Shown here piece after piece: positions 17,755 through 26,292 of a DNA stretch of 64,000 nucleotides. Made by a program: the position numbers and the translations under genes. The notes beneath the pieces are model-generated. The model was not told the origin of the DNA and did not search any database. It saw only the letters and a program-made list of their open reading frames with translations. The stretch lies in assembly GCF_018860915.1 (NCBI RefSeq), contig NZ_JAHKQD010000009.1, forward strand, positions 247,455-311,454, written 5' to 3'. The first letter of the stretch is position 1. Every line of letters starts with the position of its first letter. Source of the DNA: Colwellia sp. C2M11 (GTDB lineage: Bacteria > Pseudomonadota > Gammaproteobacteria > Enterobacterales > Alteromonadaceae).

Positions 17755-18245
17755 TGATATTTGAATATACATAAGAATGTCTATTGTTATGAGGTTCAGA
17801 ATATTAAGAATAAGCGCTATGAATGCTCTAAGCAACTTAATGTTACAAATGAGCTTGTTACTGTGTTTGTACATAATGACGAGTAAACACTCAATTGGTG
17901 TGCAAATTAAGCATTAAAACGTCGTATTAGTTGAAGGAGATCAAACTTAAGCGCTCATTATCTTGCTAGAGTTAATGGCTTAATGCGCTAGTTGATTTTC
18001 TATTTTGGTTTACATTGTAATTTTTTGTTTTTGTACAATACTGAATATGTAAGCTAAACAATAAATTGCTTCCTATTAAGACAATACTTGGATATAGCGC
18101 TTAATTGAAAGTTAAATTTGCAAAGCTCCTTATAACTGAAATGTATTGCAACTTAAAAAATGGTTAGGTTTCTTATAGTGAAGTATTTGTTACTGATATT
18201 TACGTCCTTAATAATGGTCGACTTGTCAGCTATGTTATTTAGGTC
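17755..18245. other. intergenic region, divergent promoters
   Basis: About 490 bp separate the chosen start of the amidohydrolase (minus strand) from the GGDEF/EAL gene (plus strand). It must carry both promoters. I see no strong repeat, hairpin with T-run or coding frame with a ribosome site other than the possible N-terminal extension of the amidohydrolase (17755-17874). Confidence 0.5.
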
Positions 18246-21200
18246 ATGAATATGAAACAACGACAGATTATGGTAAACCAGACACAACAAAATAAAAGTA
18301 GACTAGATCTAGTTTTAGAGCAAAGTGGCATTGGGCGTTGGGAACTTATTCTTAGTGACTTATCTTCTTATCGTTCGTTAAGGCATGACATAATATTTGG
18401 TTATAGTTCATTACTGCCAAAGTGGACCTATGGAATGTTTCTTGAGCACATTATTCCGGAAGAAAGGGATTATGTTGATAAAAAATTTCAAGAAGCAAGG
18501 GAAAATAAAACAGATTGGTATCTTGAATGCCAAATTATGCGAAAAGATGGTGAAATTCGTAGTATTTTGGTTTCCGGAGGCTATACATTTGATATCAATG
18601 GGCAAACCAAAGCGATGTCAGGGATAGTTCAAGATATTACCGAATTAAAACAAGTTGGTATTAATCTATTACGCCAGAGTGCTGAACTAGAAAGTTTATT
18701 TAATGCGCTGCCTGACACTTATTTTCGTATGATGTCTGATGGCACTATTCTAGACTGCCGTACACAAAATAAAGATAAATTATATAAAAACCCTCAAAGT
18801 TTTATTGGCCAACGAATGCAAGATGTTTTACCTAAAAAAATAGGCAAGATATTTCAAGAAAAAATTGAAAAGCTCTCACAAGTAAACAAATTCACTGCTT
18901 TTAAATATGAATTAATGCTCAACAGTCAGGTTATGCATTTTGATGCTCGTATCAATATCATTCCTCATAATGGCCAGCTTATTTGTGTTATTCGTGATGT
19001 AACTGAAGAAGTTAAGTCGAAAGAGTCGTTAGCAGATAGTGAACAATTATTTCGTAGTATTTTTGAACAAGCTGCTATTGGAGTCGCTCTGATAAGTGCC
19101 AAAGAAGGTAAGTTCATCCGTATTAATCAACGGTTTTGCGACATGCTCGGCTATAGTGTTGATGAGATGGTAAATGAAAAGCACTTTACCGAACTTACCC
19201 ATCCAGATGACTTACTAAATAGTATTGGTAGTCGGGAAAAAATACTGAATGGTTCACAACGTGAAGTGACGATAGAAAAACGTTATATTCACAAAAATGG
19301 TCATATTATTTGGGTGAAGTTGACAATCTCCCCCACTTGGCAAGTTGGGGAACAACCTCATAGTCATATTGTTGTTGTTCAAGATATTACTAAACGTAAG
19401 AAAAATGAAGAGAAACTCCAGTTGTTAGCGAGAGTTTTTAGCGATACCCATGAAGGCATTATGATTACCGACGCCAATCAGGTGATTGTTGATGTGAATC
19501 CGGCATTCATTAAAATAACTGGCTATAGCCATGAAGATGTTATTGGTAAGTCACCAAGAATTTTAAGCTCGGGAAAGCAAAGTTCGCAGTTTTATGCACA
19601 GATGTGGCAGTCAATCATAGAGCATGGACATTGGAAAGGTGAAGTATGGAATAGAAACAAACAGGGGGTGCTATATTCTGAGTTGCTCAATATCTCATCA
19701 CTAACCAATGATGATGACGAAGTTACGCATTATGTTGCTGTTTTTTCTGATATTACCAGTATTAAACATCAGCAAGATAAACTTAACTTAATGGCGCATT
19801 ATGATGTACTCACCAATTTACCCAATAGAGCTTTATTTGTTGACCGTTTTCATCAATCGATTGCACATAGCAAAAGAACTGGGCATCAATTGGCTGTTTG
19901 TTTTCTTGATCTAGATGACTTTAAGCCTGTAAATGATAATTATGGTCATGAAGCGGGCGATCATTTATTAATTGAGGTTGCAAAGCGCATCACTAGTTGT
20001 ATTAGGGAAGAGGATACTGTGTCTCGTCAAGGAGGGGATGAATTTGCTATTCTCTTAAATGACATTAAATCAGCGTCACAATATGAATCAACTATGCAGC
20101 GTATTCATCAAGCTTTAGCTTTACCTTATTTTATTGATGGTATTCAACATAATATTACTGCTTCGAGTGGGATTACCTTATATCCTTTAGATGATGGTGA
20201 TATTGATACTTTATTACGACATGCTGATCACGCTATGTATCAATCTAAACTATCGGGTAAGCATCGCTCTGTATTGTACAGCCCAGATTCAGATCAACGT
20301 ATAATTGAAAAGAACCTACAATTAGAAGAAATAGAGCAGGCTTTAGCTAATGGTGAGTTTCAATTGTACTATCAGCCTAAAGTGAATATGCTAACAGGTG
20401 ATGTGTTCGGTGTTGAAGCTTTAATACGCTGGTTTCACCCAGAAAAAGGATTAATTCCACCGCTAGACTTTTTACCTGATATTGATGGTACCTCGTTAGA
20501 ATGCGTTCTTGGCGATTGGGTTATAAATGAGGCACTGCAGCAGCTTGCTAAATGGCAATTACAAGGCATTGAACTTGAAGTAAGTGTTAATATATCATCA
20601 AACCATCTGCACTCACCTTCATTTTTTAGTGTGCTTGAAGCATCCTTAGCGGCGTATCCTTCTATACATGCACAATTTTTGCAATTAGAAATATTAGAGA
20701 GTTCAGCGTTAGGTGATTTAAATACGATTACAAATATTATTGAGAAGTGCCAAAAAAGATTAGGTGTTGGTGCGTCTTTAGATGATTTTGGTACAGGTTA
20801 TTCTTCGTTAACTCACCTAAGGAGCCTACCGATTAATACTATTAAAATTGATCAGAGTTTTGTTCGAGATATGCTTGATGATCCAAGTGACTATTCAATT
20901 ATTGATGGTGTTATTTCCCTAACGAAATCATTTAATCGCCAAGTTATCGCTGAAGGTGTTGAAACAACTAATCATGGCTTAATGTTACTATTAATGGGAT
21001 GTGAGCAAGCACAAGGTTATGGAATAGCTAAACCTATGCCTGCTGAAGATTTATGTTCGTGGCTTAAAGATTATGTTCCAAATCAGCGTTGGTTGCTTTG
21101 TGGAAATAAACAACTTAATAGTAAAGAAAGCAGTATCGAGATATTTACGCTAATTACCTCGCAGTGGCGAAATCGATTTAGAAATAAAATATTATCACCA

Positions 21201-21464
21201 CCTGAAGACGATAAACCTTGGCCAAACCTTAATCTTAAAGAGTGTCACTGTGGGAATTGGATTCGCTTGAAAATTCAAGAACAGTTATTTGATAAGAGGT
21301 CATTATTGCAACTTGAGCAAGCTCATGATGATGCTCATGTGATTGCTCAAGAAATACAGCATAAATATCAATCAGGAGATATAAAGTCGGCACGTGCTAA
21401 TTTAATAGCTTTTGAATTAGCTTTTAATGTGATGGGGGATATTACAAGTATATTAAATACTTAA
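18246..21464 (+). CDS. multi-PAS GGDEF/EAL protein with C-terminal CZB-like domain
   Basis: This 1072-residue cytoplasmic signalling protein has four PAS segments (about 18-140, 145-262, 268-385, 392-512), a GGDEF domain (about 520-685) and an EAL domain (about 700-945). The cyclase motif is intact (Gly-Gly-Asp-Glu-Phe) with an RxxD inhibitory site five residues before it (Arg-Glu-Glu-Asp). The phosphodiesterase side has Glu-Ala-Leu, Asn in Val-Asn-Ile-Ser, Asp-Asp-Phe-Gly-Thr-Gly, Lys-Ile-Asp and Glu-Gly-Val-Glu-Thr, so both activities are possible. The tail (about 960-1070) matches the CZB pattern: Cys1000-x-x-Gly-x-Trp and His1027-x-x-x-His1031, but the first ligand position before Trp974 is Thr971 rather than His. 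It has no membrane segment. Confidence 0.93.
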   Translation: MNMKQRQIMVNQTQQNKSRLDLVLEQSGIGRWELILSDLSSYRSLRHDIIFGYSSLLPKWTYGMFLEHIIPEERDYVDKKFQEARENKTDWYLECQIMRKDGEIRSILVSGGYTFDINGQTKAMSGIVQDITELKQVGINLLRQSAELESLFNALPDTYFRMMSDGTILDCRTQNKDKLYKNPQSFIGQRMQDVLPKKIGKIFQEKIEKLSQVNKFTAFKYELMLNSQVMHFDARINIIPHNGQLICVIRDVTEEVKSKESLADSEQLFRSIFEQAAIGVALISAKEGKFIRINQRFCDMLGYSVDEMVNEKHFTELTHPDDLLNSIGSREKILNGSQREVTIEKRYIHKNGHIIWVKLTISPTWQVGEQPHSHIVVVQDITKRKKNEEKLQLLARVFSDTHEGIMITDANQVIVDVNPAFIKITGYSHEDVIGKSPRILSSGKQSSQFYAQMWQSIIEHGHWKGEVWNRNKQGVLYSELLNISSLTNDDDEVTHYVAVFSDITSIKHQQDKLNLMAHYDVLTNLPNRALFVDRFHQSIAHSKRTGHQLAVCFLDLDDFKPVNDNYGHEAGDHLLIEVAKRITSCIREEDTVSRQGGDEFAILLNDIKSASQYESTMQRIHQALALPYFIDGIQHNITASSGITLYPLDDGDIDTLLRHADHAMYQSKLSGKHRSVLYSPDSDQRIIEKNLQLEEIEQALANGEFQLYYQPKVNMLTGDVFGVEALIRWFHPEKGLIPPLDFLPDIDGTSLECVLGDWVINEALQQLAKWQLQGIELEVSVNISSNHLHSPSFFSVLEASLAAYPSIHAQFLQLEILESSALGDLNTITNIIEKCQKRLGVGASLDDFGTGYSSLTHLRSLPINTIKIDQSFVRDMLDDPSDYSIIDGVISLTKSFNRQVIAEGVETTNHGLMLLLMGCEQAQGYGIAKPMPAEDLCSWLKDYVPNQRWLLCGNKQLNSKESSIEIFTLITSQWRNRFRNKILSPPEDDKPWPNLNLKECHCGNWIRLKIQEQLFDKRSLLQLEQAHDDAHVIAQEIQHKYQSGDIKSARANLIAFELAFNVMGDITSILNT

Positions 21465-21598
21465 GTGAAGTTATGATACTGGTTTATATAAATAACCATA
21501 TACTGTCAATCTCAACCCTGTAACAATCTCTGCCGAAAGTACTCAAAAAGAACAAATATTCATAGTTGTCTTTTATATTAAGCGTTATAAAATCGAAC

Positions 21599-22201
21599 TT
21601 AAATCCAACCCTTTTGTTTGGCTATTCTTGCAGCATCAATACGATTCACTGCATTAAGTTTAGATATGGCTTCGGATAAATAGTTTCGAACTGTACCTTC
21701 AGATAAAAATAAAGCCTGGGCAATTTCTGCGGTTTTAAGGCCATCTCCGGCTAATTTAATGGCTTTACGCTCTTTATTTGATAGTGGATCGTTGTCGTCT
21801 AACGCCATTAATGCTAATTCTGGATCGATGACTCGTTGTCCATTTTGTACTTGTTTGATTGCGTTTACTAAATACTCAGTGGGCGATTCTTTTAGAATGA
21901 AGGCTTTTACACCGAGTGCCATAGCACGTTTGATATATCCTGACTTAGAAAACGTTGTCATGATCAAGATATCAATATGTGTATAGTCAGCTTGAACTCT
22001 TTCTGCTAATTCCAAACCTGACATTATTGGCATTTCAATATCGCTTAAAATAAAATCGACCTTAATATTTTTTAGCATATCCAGTGCTATTTGGCCGTTT
22101 TCAGCTTGGCCAACAATTTCAATATTGTCTTCTAATGCCAATAAGCTGCAAATAGCGCCACGTACTAAGGCTTGATCTTCAACGACGAGTATTTTAATCA
22201 T
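21599..22201 (-). CDS. NarL/DesR-type response regulator
   Basis: This 200-residue two-component regulator has a receiver domain (about 1-120) with Glu-Asp at residues 7-8, phosphoacceptor Asp in Ile-Leu-Ser-Asp-Ile-Glu-Met-Pro (about residue 54) and Lys in Ile-Leu-Lys-Glu-Ser-Pro (about 104). A LuxR-type HTH follows (about 138-195), with Leu-Lys-Thr-Ala-Glu-Ile-Ala and Glu-Gly-Thr-Val-Arg-Asn-Tyr. The start overlaps the histidine kinase stop by 4 bp (ATGA), so the two are coupled. The best guess for its targets is the TPR gene at the head of the cluster, where paired TGTCA/TGACA half-sites occur. Confidence 0.92.
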   Translation of the reverse strand: MIKILVVEDQALVRGAICSLLALEDNIEIVGQAENGQIALDMLKNIKVDFILSDIEMPIMSGLELAERVQADYTHIDILIMTTFSKSGYIKRAMALGVKAFILKESPTEYLVNAIKQVQNGQRVIDPELALMALDDNDPLSNKERKAIKLAGDGLKTAEIAQALFLSEGTVRNYLSEAISKLNAVNRIDAARIAKQKGWI

Positions 22202-23361
22202 ATAGAAATTGTGTCCTTGGTTTCTGTGTTTATTTTCATTGTTGCAAGTAATGGAATCACTACAGCAAGTTTAACTCCATCATTATAATTAATGTCCAGA
22301 GAGCCTCCTAATTCTGCGACCCGTGAACGCATTCCATCTATTCCATTACCCGGTTTTATTTTTGTTGTTTTACCATTATCGCCAATATTCAATTTTACGT
22401 TATTAGCGTCAGCGCTAATAGCAATAGAAACACTATTACCATTACTGTGTCTAAGAATGTTTGTTATCCATTCTTTACTTAGTATTATCAAGGTCGATTC
22501 TACCATTGGTGGTAAATTCGAGGCATCAATATAACATTGAGTGTCGAATTTCATGTTTTTTAATTCATTTGTTAATTTTTGAAGCGAAGCACTTAAGCCT
22601 TGCAGTTTTAAGCCCGTTACCGCCAAACGAACCTCAGACAATGTTTGTCTAGCAAGGTTTGCAACTTCAGAAATTTCTTTTGTCGCGGCTTCAAAGTGTT
22701 GCTTATTTGCTAGTTTTTCAGCAAGTTCAGATTTTAAAGCTAATGATGATAACGAATGGCCTAGTAAGTCGTGCATATCTCGCGCAATCCTTTCTCGTTC
22801 AGCAATCGCGGCTAGTTGTTCAATTTGTTGATTTTTCTTTTGCTGTAAACAACTATGTATATATTCTTTTTGGCTAAAAATACCATAGACAAACAGACTA
22901 AATGAGCAAGCAAGCGAAGGTCCAAGATAATAAGGGCTCAGTAAATCAAGTATTAACGCGGAAGAAATTTGTGCTGCTAAGTTCAATATTAATAATAGAA
23001 CCGCATACTTTCTTAAAAAATAGTAACCACTAAAAAAGGCAGCGTATCCAAATAATGCATTAGTTCCTGGGTTTATGGCTGCACCGACAGCTGATAATAT
23101 AACAATTGCAATAATCGGTTTTAGTACAGCTTTCCCTGTTGACCGTATTGCTTGAAAAAATAAGGCAATAAAGCAAATATAGATAACAAATACGGTAATT
23201 AATTGGGTATTTGTATATTGTTCATACTTAGCAATGATATGAAAGAAATAGAATAATGAGAATGTGAGTGAAAAGTAACTCCATTTAGCTGCACCAGTAT
23301 CGGCAATAGGGTCGATAACAAACGGTTGATCATCTTTTACTTTTAAAGGGTTTTCGGTCAT
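22198..23361 (-). CDS. DesK-like sensor histidine kinase
   Basis: This 387-residue protein has an N-terminal membrane region of five or six helices (about 28-170) without a large periplasmic loop, then a HisKA_3 dimerisation domain with the H-box Glu-Arg-Ile-Ala-Arg-Asp-Met-His-Asp-Leu-Leu-Gly-His (about residues 189-201) and a HATPase domain. The N-box Trp-Ile-Thr-Asn-Ile-Leu-Arg-His-Ser and the G-box Gly-Asn-Gly-Ile-Asp-Gly-Met are visible. A membrane-embedded sensor of this type suggests sensing of membrane state, as DesK does, but the signal is unknown. It overlaps the response regulator and lies 130 bp after a TPR gene on the same strand. Confidence 0.92.
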   Translation of the reverse strand: MTENPLKVKDDQPFVIDPIADTGAAKWSYFSLTFSLFYFFHIIAKYEQYTNTQLITVFVIYICFIALFFQAIRSTGKAVLKPIIAIVILSAVGAAINPGTNALFGYAAFFSGYYFLRKYAVLLLILNLAAQISSALILDLLSPYYLGPSLACSFSLFVYGIFSQKEYIHSCLQQKKNQQIEQLAAIAERERIARDMHDLLGHSLSSLALKSELAEKLANKQHFEAATKEISEVANLARQTLSEVRLAVTGLKLQGLSASLQKLTNELKNMKFDTQCYIDASNLPPMVESTLIILSKEWITNILRHSNGNSVSIAISADANNVKLNIGDNGKTTKIKPGNGIDGMRSRVAELGGSLDINYNDGVKLAVVIPLLATMKINTETKDTISI

Positions 23362-23414
23362 TTTTCATTCCTTTTTGCTCTTGGAAAATAACATTATGTG
23401 CTATGGCAAAGTCG

Positions 23415-23442
23415 CGCTTTTTGAGTGATAGCTCAAAAAGCG
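23415..23442 (-). terminator. perfect 11-bp hairpin between TPR and kinase genes
   Basis: CGCTTTTTGAG (23415-23425) and CTCAAAAAGCG (23432-23442) flank a 6-base loop. It lies between the stop of the TPR gene and the start of the kinase, both on the minus strand. There is no T-run outside the stem, so it may act as an mRNA-processing or attenuating hairpin rather than a full terminator. Confidence 0.5.
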
Positions 23443-23491
23443 TTCAGTGAGTTAGCATAATGCCATTATTACTTATTGATTCTTAGTTATG

Positions 23492-24190
23492 TTATTGGTT
23501 TTGTGCTAATAACATTTTAGCCCAGCCATAATCAGGGGTAATGTTTAATGCTAACTGCCAGTCTTGTTTTGCTAGTTCAACTTCACCTTTTTTCATATGA
23601 ATAAGTCCACGCCAAGTATAGGTTTCAGCATGACCCCAATTATAGTTAGCATTTTTATCAGCGTTATTATATGCAGTGATAGCTTTGTCAAACGCCTGAT
23701 AGGCTGCTTCGCGACTACCGCCAAACATTTCTGGCGTATTTAATTTACTAATACCGATAACGAGCTGTACTCTAGGGTTATTAGGCGCCAACGCTTCTGC
23801 TTCAGAGATTATGGCATTTGATTTTGGTCCATAATTTACGCCTTTCATCGGCTCTAGTGCAATTTTATAGCCGTAAACCTGTGCTAATAATGCTTTTACT
23901 TCTACATTATTAATGAATGATTCATTAAGTTGTTCAAGCAATTTAATTGCTTGATCTATTGCTGTTATCGCTAGTGCATTCTGCCCTTTTAGGTGTGCAC
24001 TTAAACCAAGACGGTAATAGGCGAGTGCTTGGTCGTAGCCTGACACATTGGTTGCAATAGATTGTAATGTTGGGATATCTAATACGCTAGCAGCCTTTTC
24101 AATTTGATCAATGTCAGCCTGTGCTGCAACTGCGCTAAAAGACATTTGTAATGTTACTGCTAAAGTGATTAATGTTTTGTTGATGTTCAT
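23492..24190 (-). CDS. periplasmic TPR-repeat protein
   Basis: This 232-residue protein has a signal peptide (about 1-23, ending Ala-Val-Ala-Ala) and TPR-like helical repeats. The clearest are near residues 54-90 (Ala-Leu-Ala-Tyr-Tyr-Arg-Leu-Gly-Leu-Ser-Ala-His-Leu-Lys-Gly) and 190-228 (Thr-Trp-Arg-Gly-Leu-Ile-His-Met-Lys-Lys-Gly then Trp-Gln-Leu-Ala-Leu-Asn). TPR proteins mediate protein contacts; the partner is unknown. It has a good AGGAG ribosome site. It precedes the DesK-like kinase on the same strand, and may be either a target or an accessory sensor of that two-component system. Confidence 0.75.
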   Translation of the reverse strand: MNINKTLITLAVTLQMSFSAVAAQADIDQIEKAASVLDIPTLQSIATNVSGYDQALAYYRLGLSAHLKGQNALAITAIDQAIKLLEQLNESFINNVEVKALLAQVYGYKIALEPMKGVNYGPKSNAIISEAEALAPNNPRVQLVIGISKLNTPEMFGGSREAAYQAFDKAITAYNNADKNANYNWGHAETYTWRGLIHMKKGEVELAKQDWQLALNITPDYGWAKMLLAQNQ

Positions 24191-24255
24191 GTCATTCTCC
24201 TGTTTAGTTGACGTAGATAGTATTGGCTAAACGGTAGAATGATTGTAGAGAGTTT

Positions 24256-24283
24256 TGTCATCACATTGATGTGACAAATGTCA
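24256..24283. promoter_or_regulatory. candidate regulator site upstream of the TPR gene
   Basis: Three half-sites occur: TGTCA (24256-24260), TGACA (24272-24276) and TGTCA (24279-24283). The last two make the 12-bp palindrome TGACAAATGTCA, and the first two enclose TCACATTGATGTGA, itself a 6+6 inverted repeat. The cluster lies 66-93 bp upstream of the TPR start. The DesR-like regulator encoded two genes downstream is the natural candidate to bind it. This is inference. Confidence 0.45.
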
Positions 24284-24362
24284 TCAATTTTCAGTTGTGA
24301 TGTTTCATCGTGATTAAGGTGATTGATTTTAGCTGTTTGTGTAATCTGTTTTATAAAGTATT

Positions 24363-24397
24363 GTGTAGCTGATAATGTTGTTATTGATCAGCTACAC
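24363..24397 (-). terminator. hairpin after the acuI-like gene
   Basis: GTGTAGCTGAT (24363-24373) and ATCAGCTACAC (24387-24397) form a perfect 11-bp stem with a 13-base loop, 45 bp beyond the acuI-like stop on the minus strand. No strong T-run follows, so efficiency is uncertain. Confidence 0.5.
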
Positions 24398-24441
24398 GTT
24401 TCTGATAAACCGCTATTAGTATTTTATAAGAATAGATTCTA

Positions 24442-25425
24442 TTATTTGTTAAGATCTACTACGACACGACCACGTACTTTACCTGCTATTAAATCTTCAG
24501 CGACAGTAAGCGCTTCTGTTAAGGTGATATCAGTAGAAATATCATCAAAAACTGTCGGGTCTAAAATGTCAGCAAGGCGTTGCCATGCTTCTAGTCTATC
24601 TTCAATTGGGCGCATGACGCTATCAATACCGGCTAAAGTGACACCGCGTAAAATGAAAGGAGCCACTGTGGCAGGTAAATCCATACCCTGTGCTAAACCA
24701 CATGCAGCAACAACACCGCCATATTTTGTGCTAGCGCAAACATTGGCTAAGGTATGACTGCCTGCAGAATCAATAGCTCCAGCCCATCGTTCTTTGGCTA
24801 ATGGACGACCAGGCTCAGATAACGTATTTCGATCAATAACTTCGGATGCTCCTAGTTTCTCTAAATACTGTGCTTGGTCAACTCGTCCTGTAGAAGCAAC
24901 CACTTTATAGCCAAGCTTAGCTAATATCGCCACTGAGAAACTACCAACTCCGCCGTTAGCGCCAGTGACCAAAATTTCACCTTTATCAGGTGTTATACCG
25001 TGTTTTTCAAGTGCTATAACGCAAAGCATCGCAGTGTAGCCAGCAGTACCAATCGCCATTGCTTGATGCGGTGAAAACGCTTTAGGTAAAGGTATTAACC
25101 ATTCACTTTTTAAGCGTGCTTTTTGTGCTAAACCGCCACAGTGAGTCTCTCCCACACCAAAACCATTGAGTATAACGGCATCGCCTATCTTGAATTTTTC
25201 ACTGTCACTGTGCGTGACTGTACCAACTAGATCAACCCCTGGGATCATAGGGAACTTTCTTACTACCGGTGATTTTCCTGTAATGGCTAAAGCATCTTTA
25301 TAATTAAGGGTGCTGTGTGAAACATTAACAGTAACATCACCTTCAGGTAATATACTCTCATTAATGCTTTTCACTGCTGCTTGATAATTGCCGTCATTCT
25401 TTTCAATTAAAATACCGCTGAACAT
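24442..25425 (-). CDS. acuI: YhdH/AcuI-family NADPH-dependent acryloyl-CoA reductase-like oxidoreductase
   Basis: This 327-residue MDR-superfamily enzyme matches the YhdH/AcuI family, whose characterised members reduce acryloyl-CoA to propionyl-CoA with NADPH, a detoxifying step in DMSP and 3-hydroxypropionate metabolism. Visible features are Tyr-Lys-Asp-Ala-Leu-Ala (about residues 42-47), Pro-Gly-Val-Asp-Leu-Val-Gly, and the nucleotide site Val-Thr-Gly-Ala-Asn-Gly-Gly-Val-Gly-Ser (about 152-161). It has no zinc-binding cysteines of the classical type. A TetR gene lies just upstream on the same strand with a 15-bp operator between them. An AAGGAG site precedes the ATG. DMSP genes proper are absent from the window. 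Confidence 0.85.
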   Translation of the reverse strand: MFSGILIEKNDGNYQAAVKSINESILPEGDVTVNVSHSTLNYKDALAITGKSPVVRKFPMIPGVDLVGTVTHSDSEKFKIGDAVILNGFGVGETHCGGLAQKARLKSEWLIPLPKAFSPHQAMAIGTAGYTAMLCVIALEKHGITPDKGEILVTGANGGVGSFSVAILAKLGYKVVASTGRVDQAQYLEKLGASEVIDRNTLSEPGRPLAKERWAGAIDSAGSHTLANVCASTKYGGVVAACGLAQGMDLPATVAPFILRGVTLAGIDSVMRPIEDRLEAWQRLADILDPTVFDDISTDITLTEALTVAEDLIAGKVRGRVVVDLNK

Positions 25426-25440
25426 GGTTTTCTCCTTATT

Positions 25441-25455
25441 TAGACTGATCGTCTA
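25441..25455. promoter_or_regulatory. TetR operator in front of the acuI-like gene
   Basis: TAGACTGATCGTCTA is an inverted repeat TAGAC-N5-GTCTA, 16 bp upstream of the acuI-like start codon. The same TAGAC-N5-GTCTA pattern occurs in front of the adjacent TetR gene (26143-26157), which supports both as sites of that regulator. Confidence 0.8.
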
Positions 25456-25469
25456 TAAAATGGTAAATT

Positions 25470-26102
25470 TTATCTCGGTAAACTCGAGATAAAACAATTA
25501 AAATAGTTATCTAAAGGTTGGGTGCTTTGTACTAGTTTTGATCGGCTGACCGCTCCTTCCCAACCAACCCAAAAAAATTCGGCGAGTAATTCACAATCAG
25601 CTGCTGCTGATAGTTGATCTTCTGTTTTCGCTATTGTTAAACATTGTGCTACGCGGTGTTGCCAAGAATGAAGTATGTCAACTAACTGTTCTCTATAGCT
25701 TTCGGGTAATAAATCGACTTCTTGACCTAAATTACCAACCAAGCAACCGCGTTTAAAATTATGGCGGATCATGCCTATTTTCGCATCTTCTACAAAATTA
25801 CTTATGCGCTTTAAAGCCGGGTATGATTCATCTAATAAACAAGTATCGAGCTTGTTGGCAAAATACTTTGCATAGTTATCTATAACAGCCTGACCAAACG
25901 CTTCTTTACTGGCAAAATAATGATAAAAAGAGCCTTTAGGTACTTTCACCTTTTTTAAAATTTTATCAATACCAGATGAAGCAAAGCCATTTTCAGTTAA
26001 TTGCTCAAGTCCACTACGGATTAACTCCGCTTTAGTATCTCTATTTTTATGAGACGCTTTTGGCGGTCTACCACGACGTGGTTTGGTTGTTGGTATATTC
26101 AT
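25470..26102 (-). CDS. TetR-family regulator (AcuR-like)
   Basis: This 210-residue repressor has a basic N-terminal tail (Arg-Arg-Gly-Arg-Pro-Pro-Lys) and a TetR HTH (about 22-68) with Gly-Ile-Asp-Lys-Ile-Leu, Val-Pro-Lys-Gly-Ser-Phe-Tyr-His-Tyr-Phe and Lys-Glu-Ala-Phe-Gly. The C-terminal half is a ligand-binding helical domain with the TetR_C pattern Arg-Gly-Cys-Leu-Val-Gly-Asn-Leu-Gly-Gln-Glu. It lies upstream of the acuI-like gene on the same strand and carries matching operators in front of both genes, so it very likely represses itself and the reductase. AcuR of Rhodobacter responds to acrylate; the same ligand here is inference. Confidence 0.9.
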   Translation of the reverse strand: MNIPTTKPRRGRPPKASHKNRDTKAELIRSGLEQLTENGFASSGIDKILKKVKVPKGSFYHYFASKEAFGQAVIDNYAKYFANKLDTCLLDESYPALKRISNFVEDAKIGMIRHNFKRGCLVGNLGQEVDLLPESYREQLVDILHSWQHRVAQCLTIAKTEDQLSAAADCELLAEFFWVGWEGAVSRSKLVQSTQPLDNYFNCFISSLPR

Positions 26103-26142
26103 TTATATTGTATTTATCTCGATGTTACTTATTTTTATATAA

Positions 26143-26157
26143 TAGACCGGTCGTCTA
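26143..26157. promoter_or_regulatory. TetR operator in the divergent promoter region
   Basis: TAGACCGGTCGTCTA, the second TAGAC-N5-GTCTA inverted repeat, lies 41 bp upstream of the TetR start and 136 bp upstream of the divergent oxidoreductase at 26293. Matching half-sites and spacing with 25441-25455 point to one regulator. Confidence 0.82.
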
Positions 26158-26292
26158 TTTAATTGCAAGTGATTTACTGTTACTATTTTATTTCAGCTAT
26201 TTTTTAGTAGTTTTTAATATTTTATAGGATCTTTAATCTGTTTAGTATAAGTTCAGTATCAATGCTAATTACAAACGTATCGGAGAATAACC

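Noticed and set aside
24323-24757. 144-codon plus-strand frame over the end of the acuI-like gene
   Set aside because: Antisense to a clear oxidoreductase; low-complexity Ser/Thr/Arg composition typical of a shadow frame.
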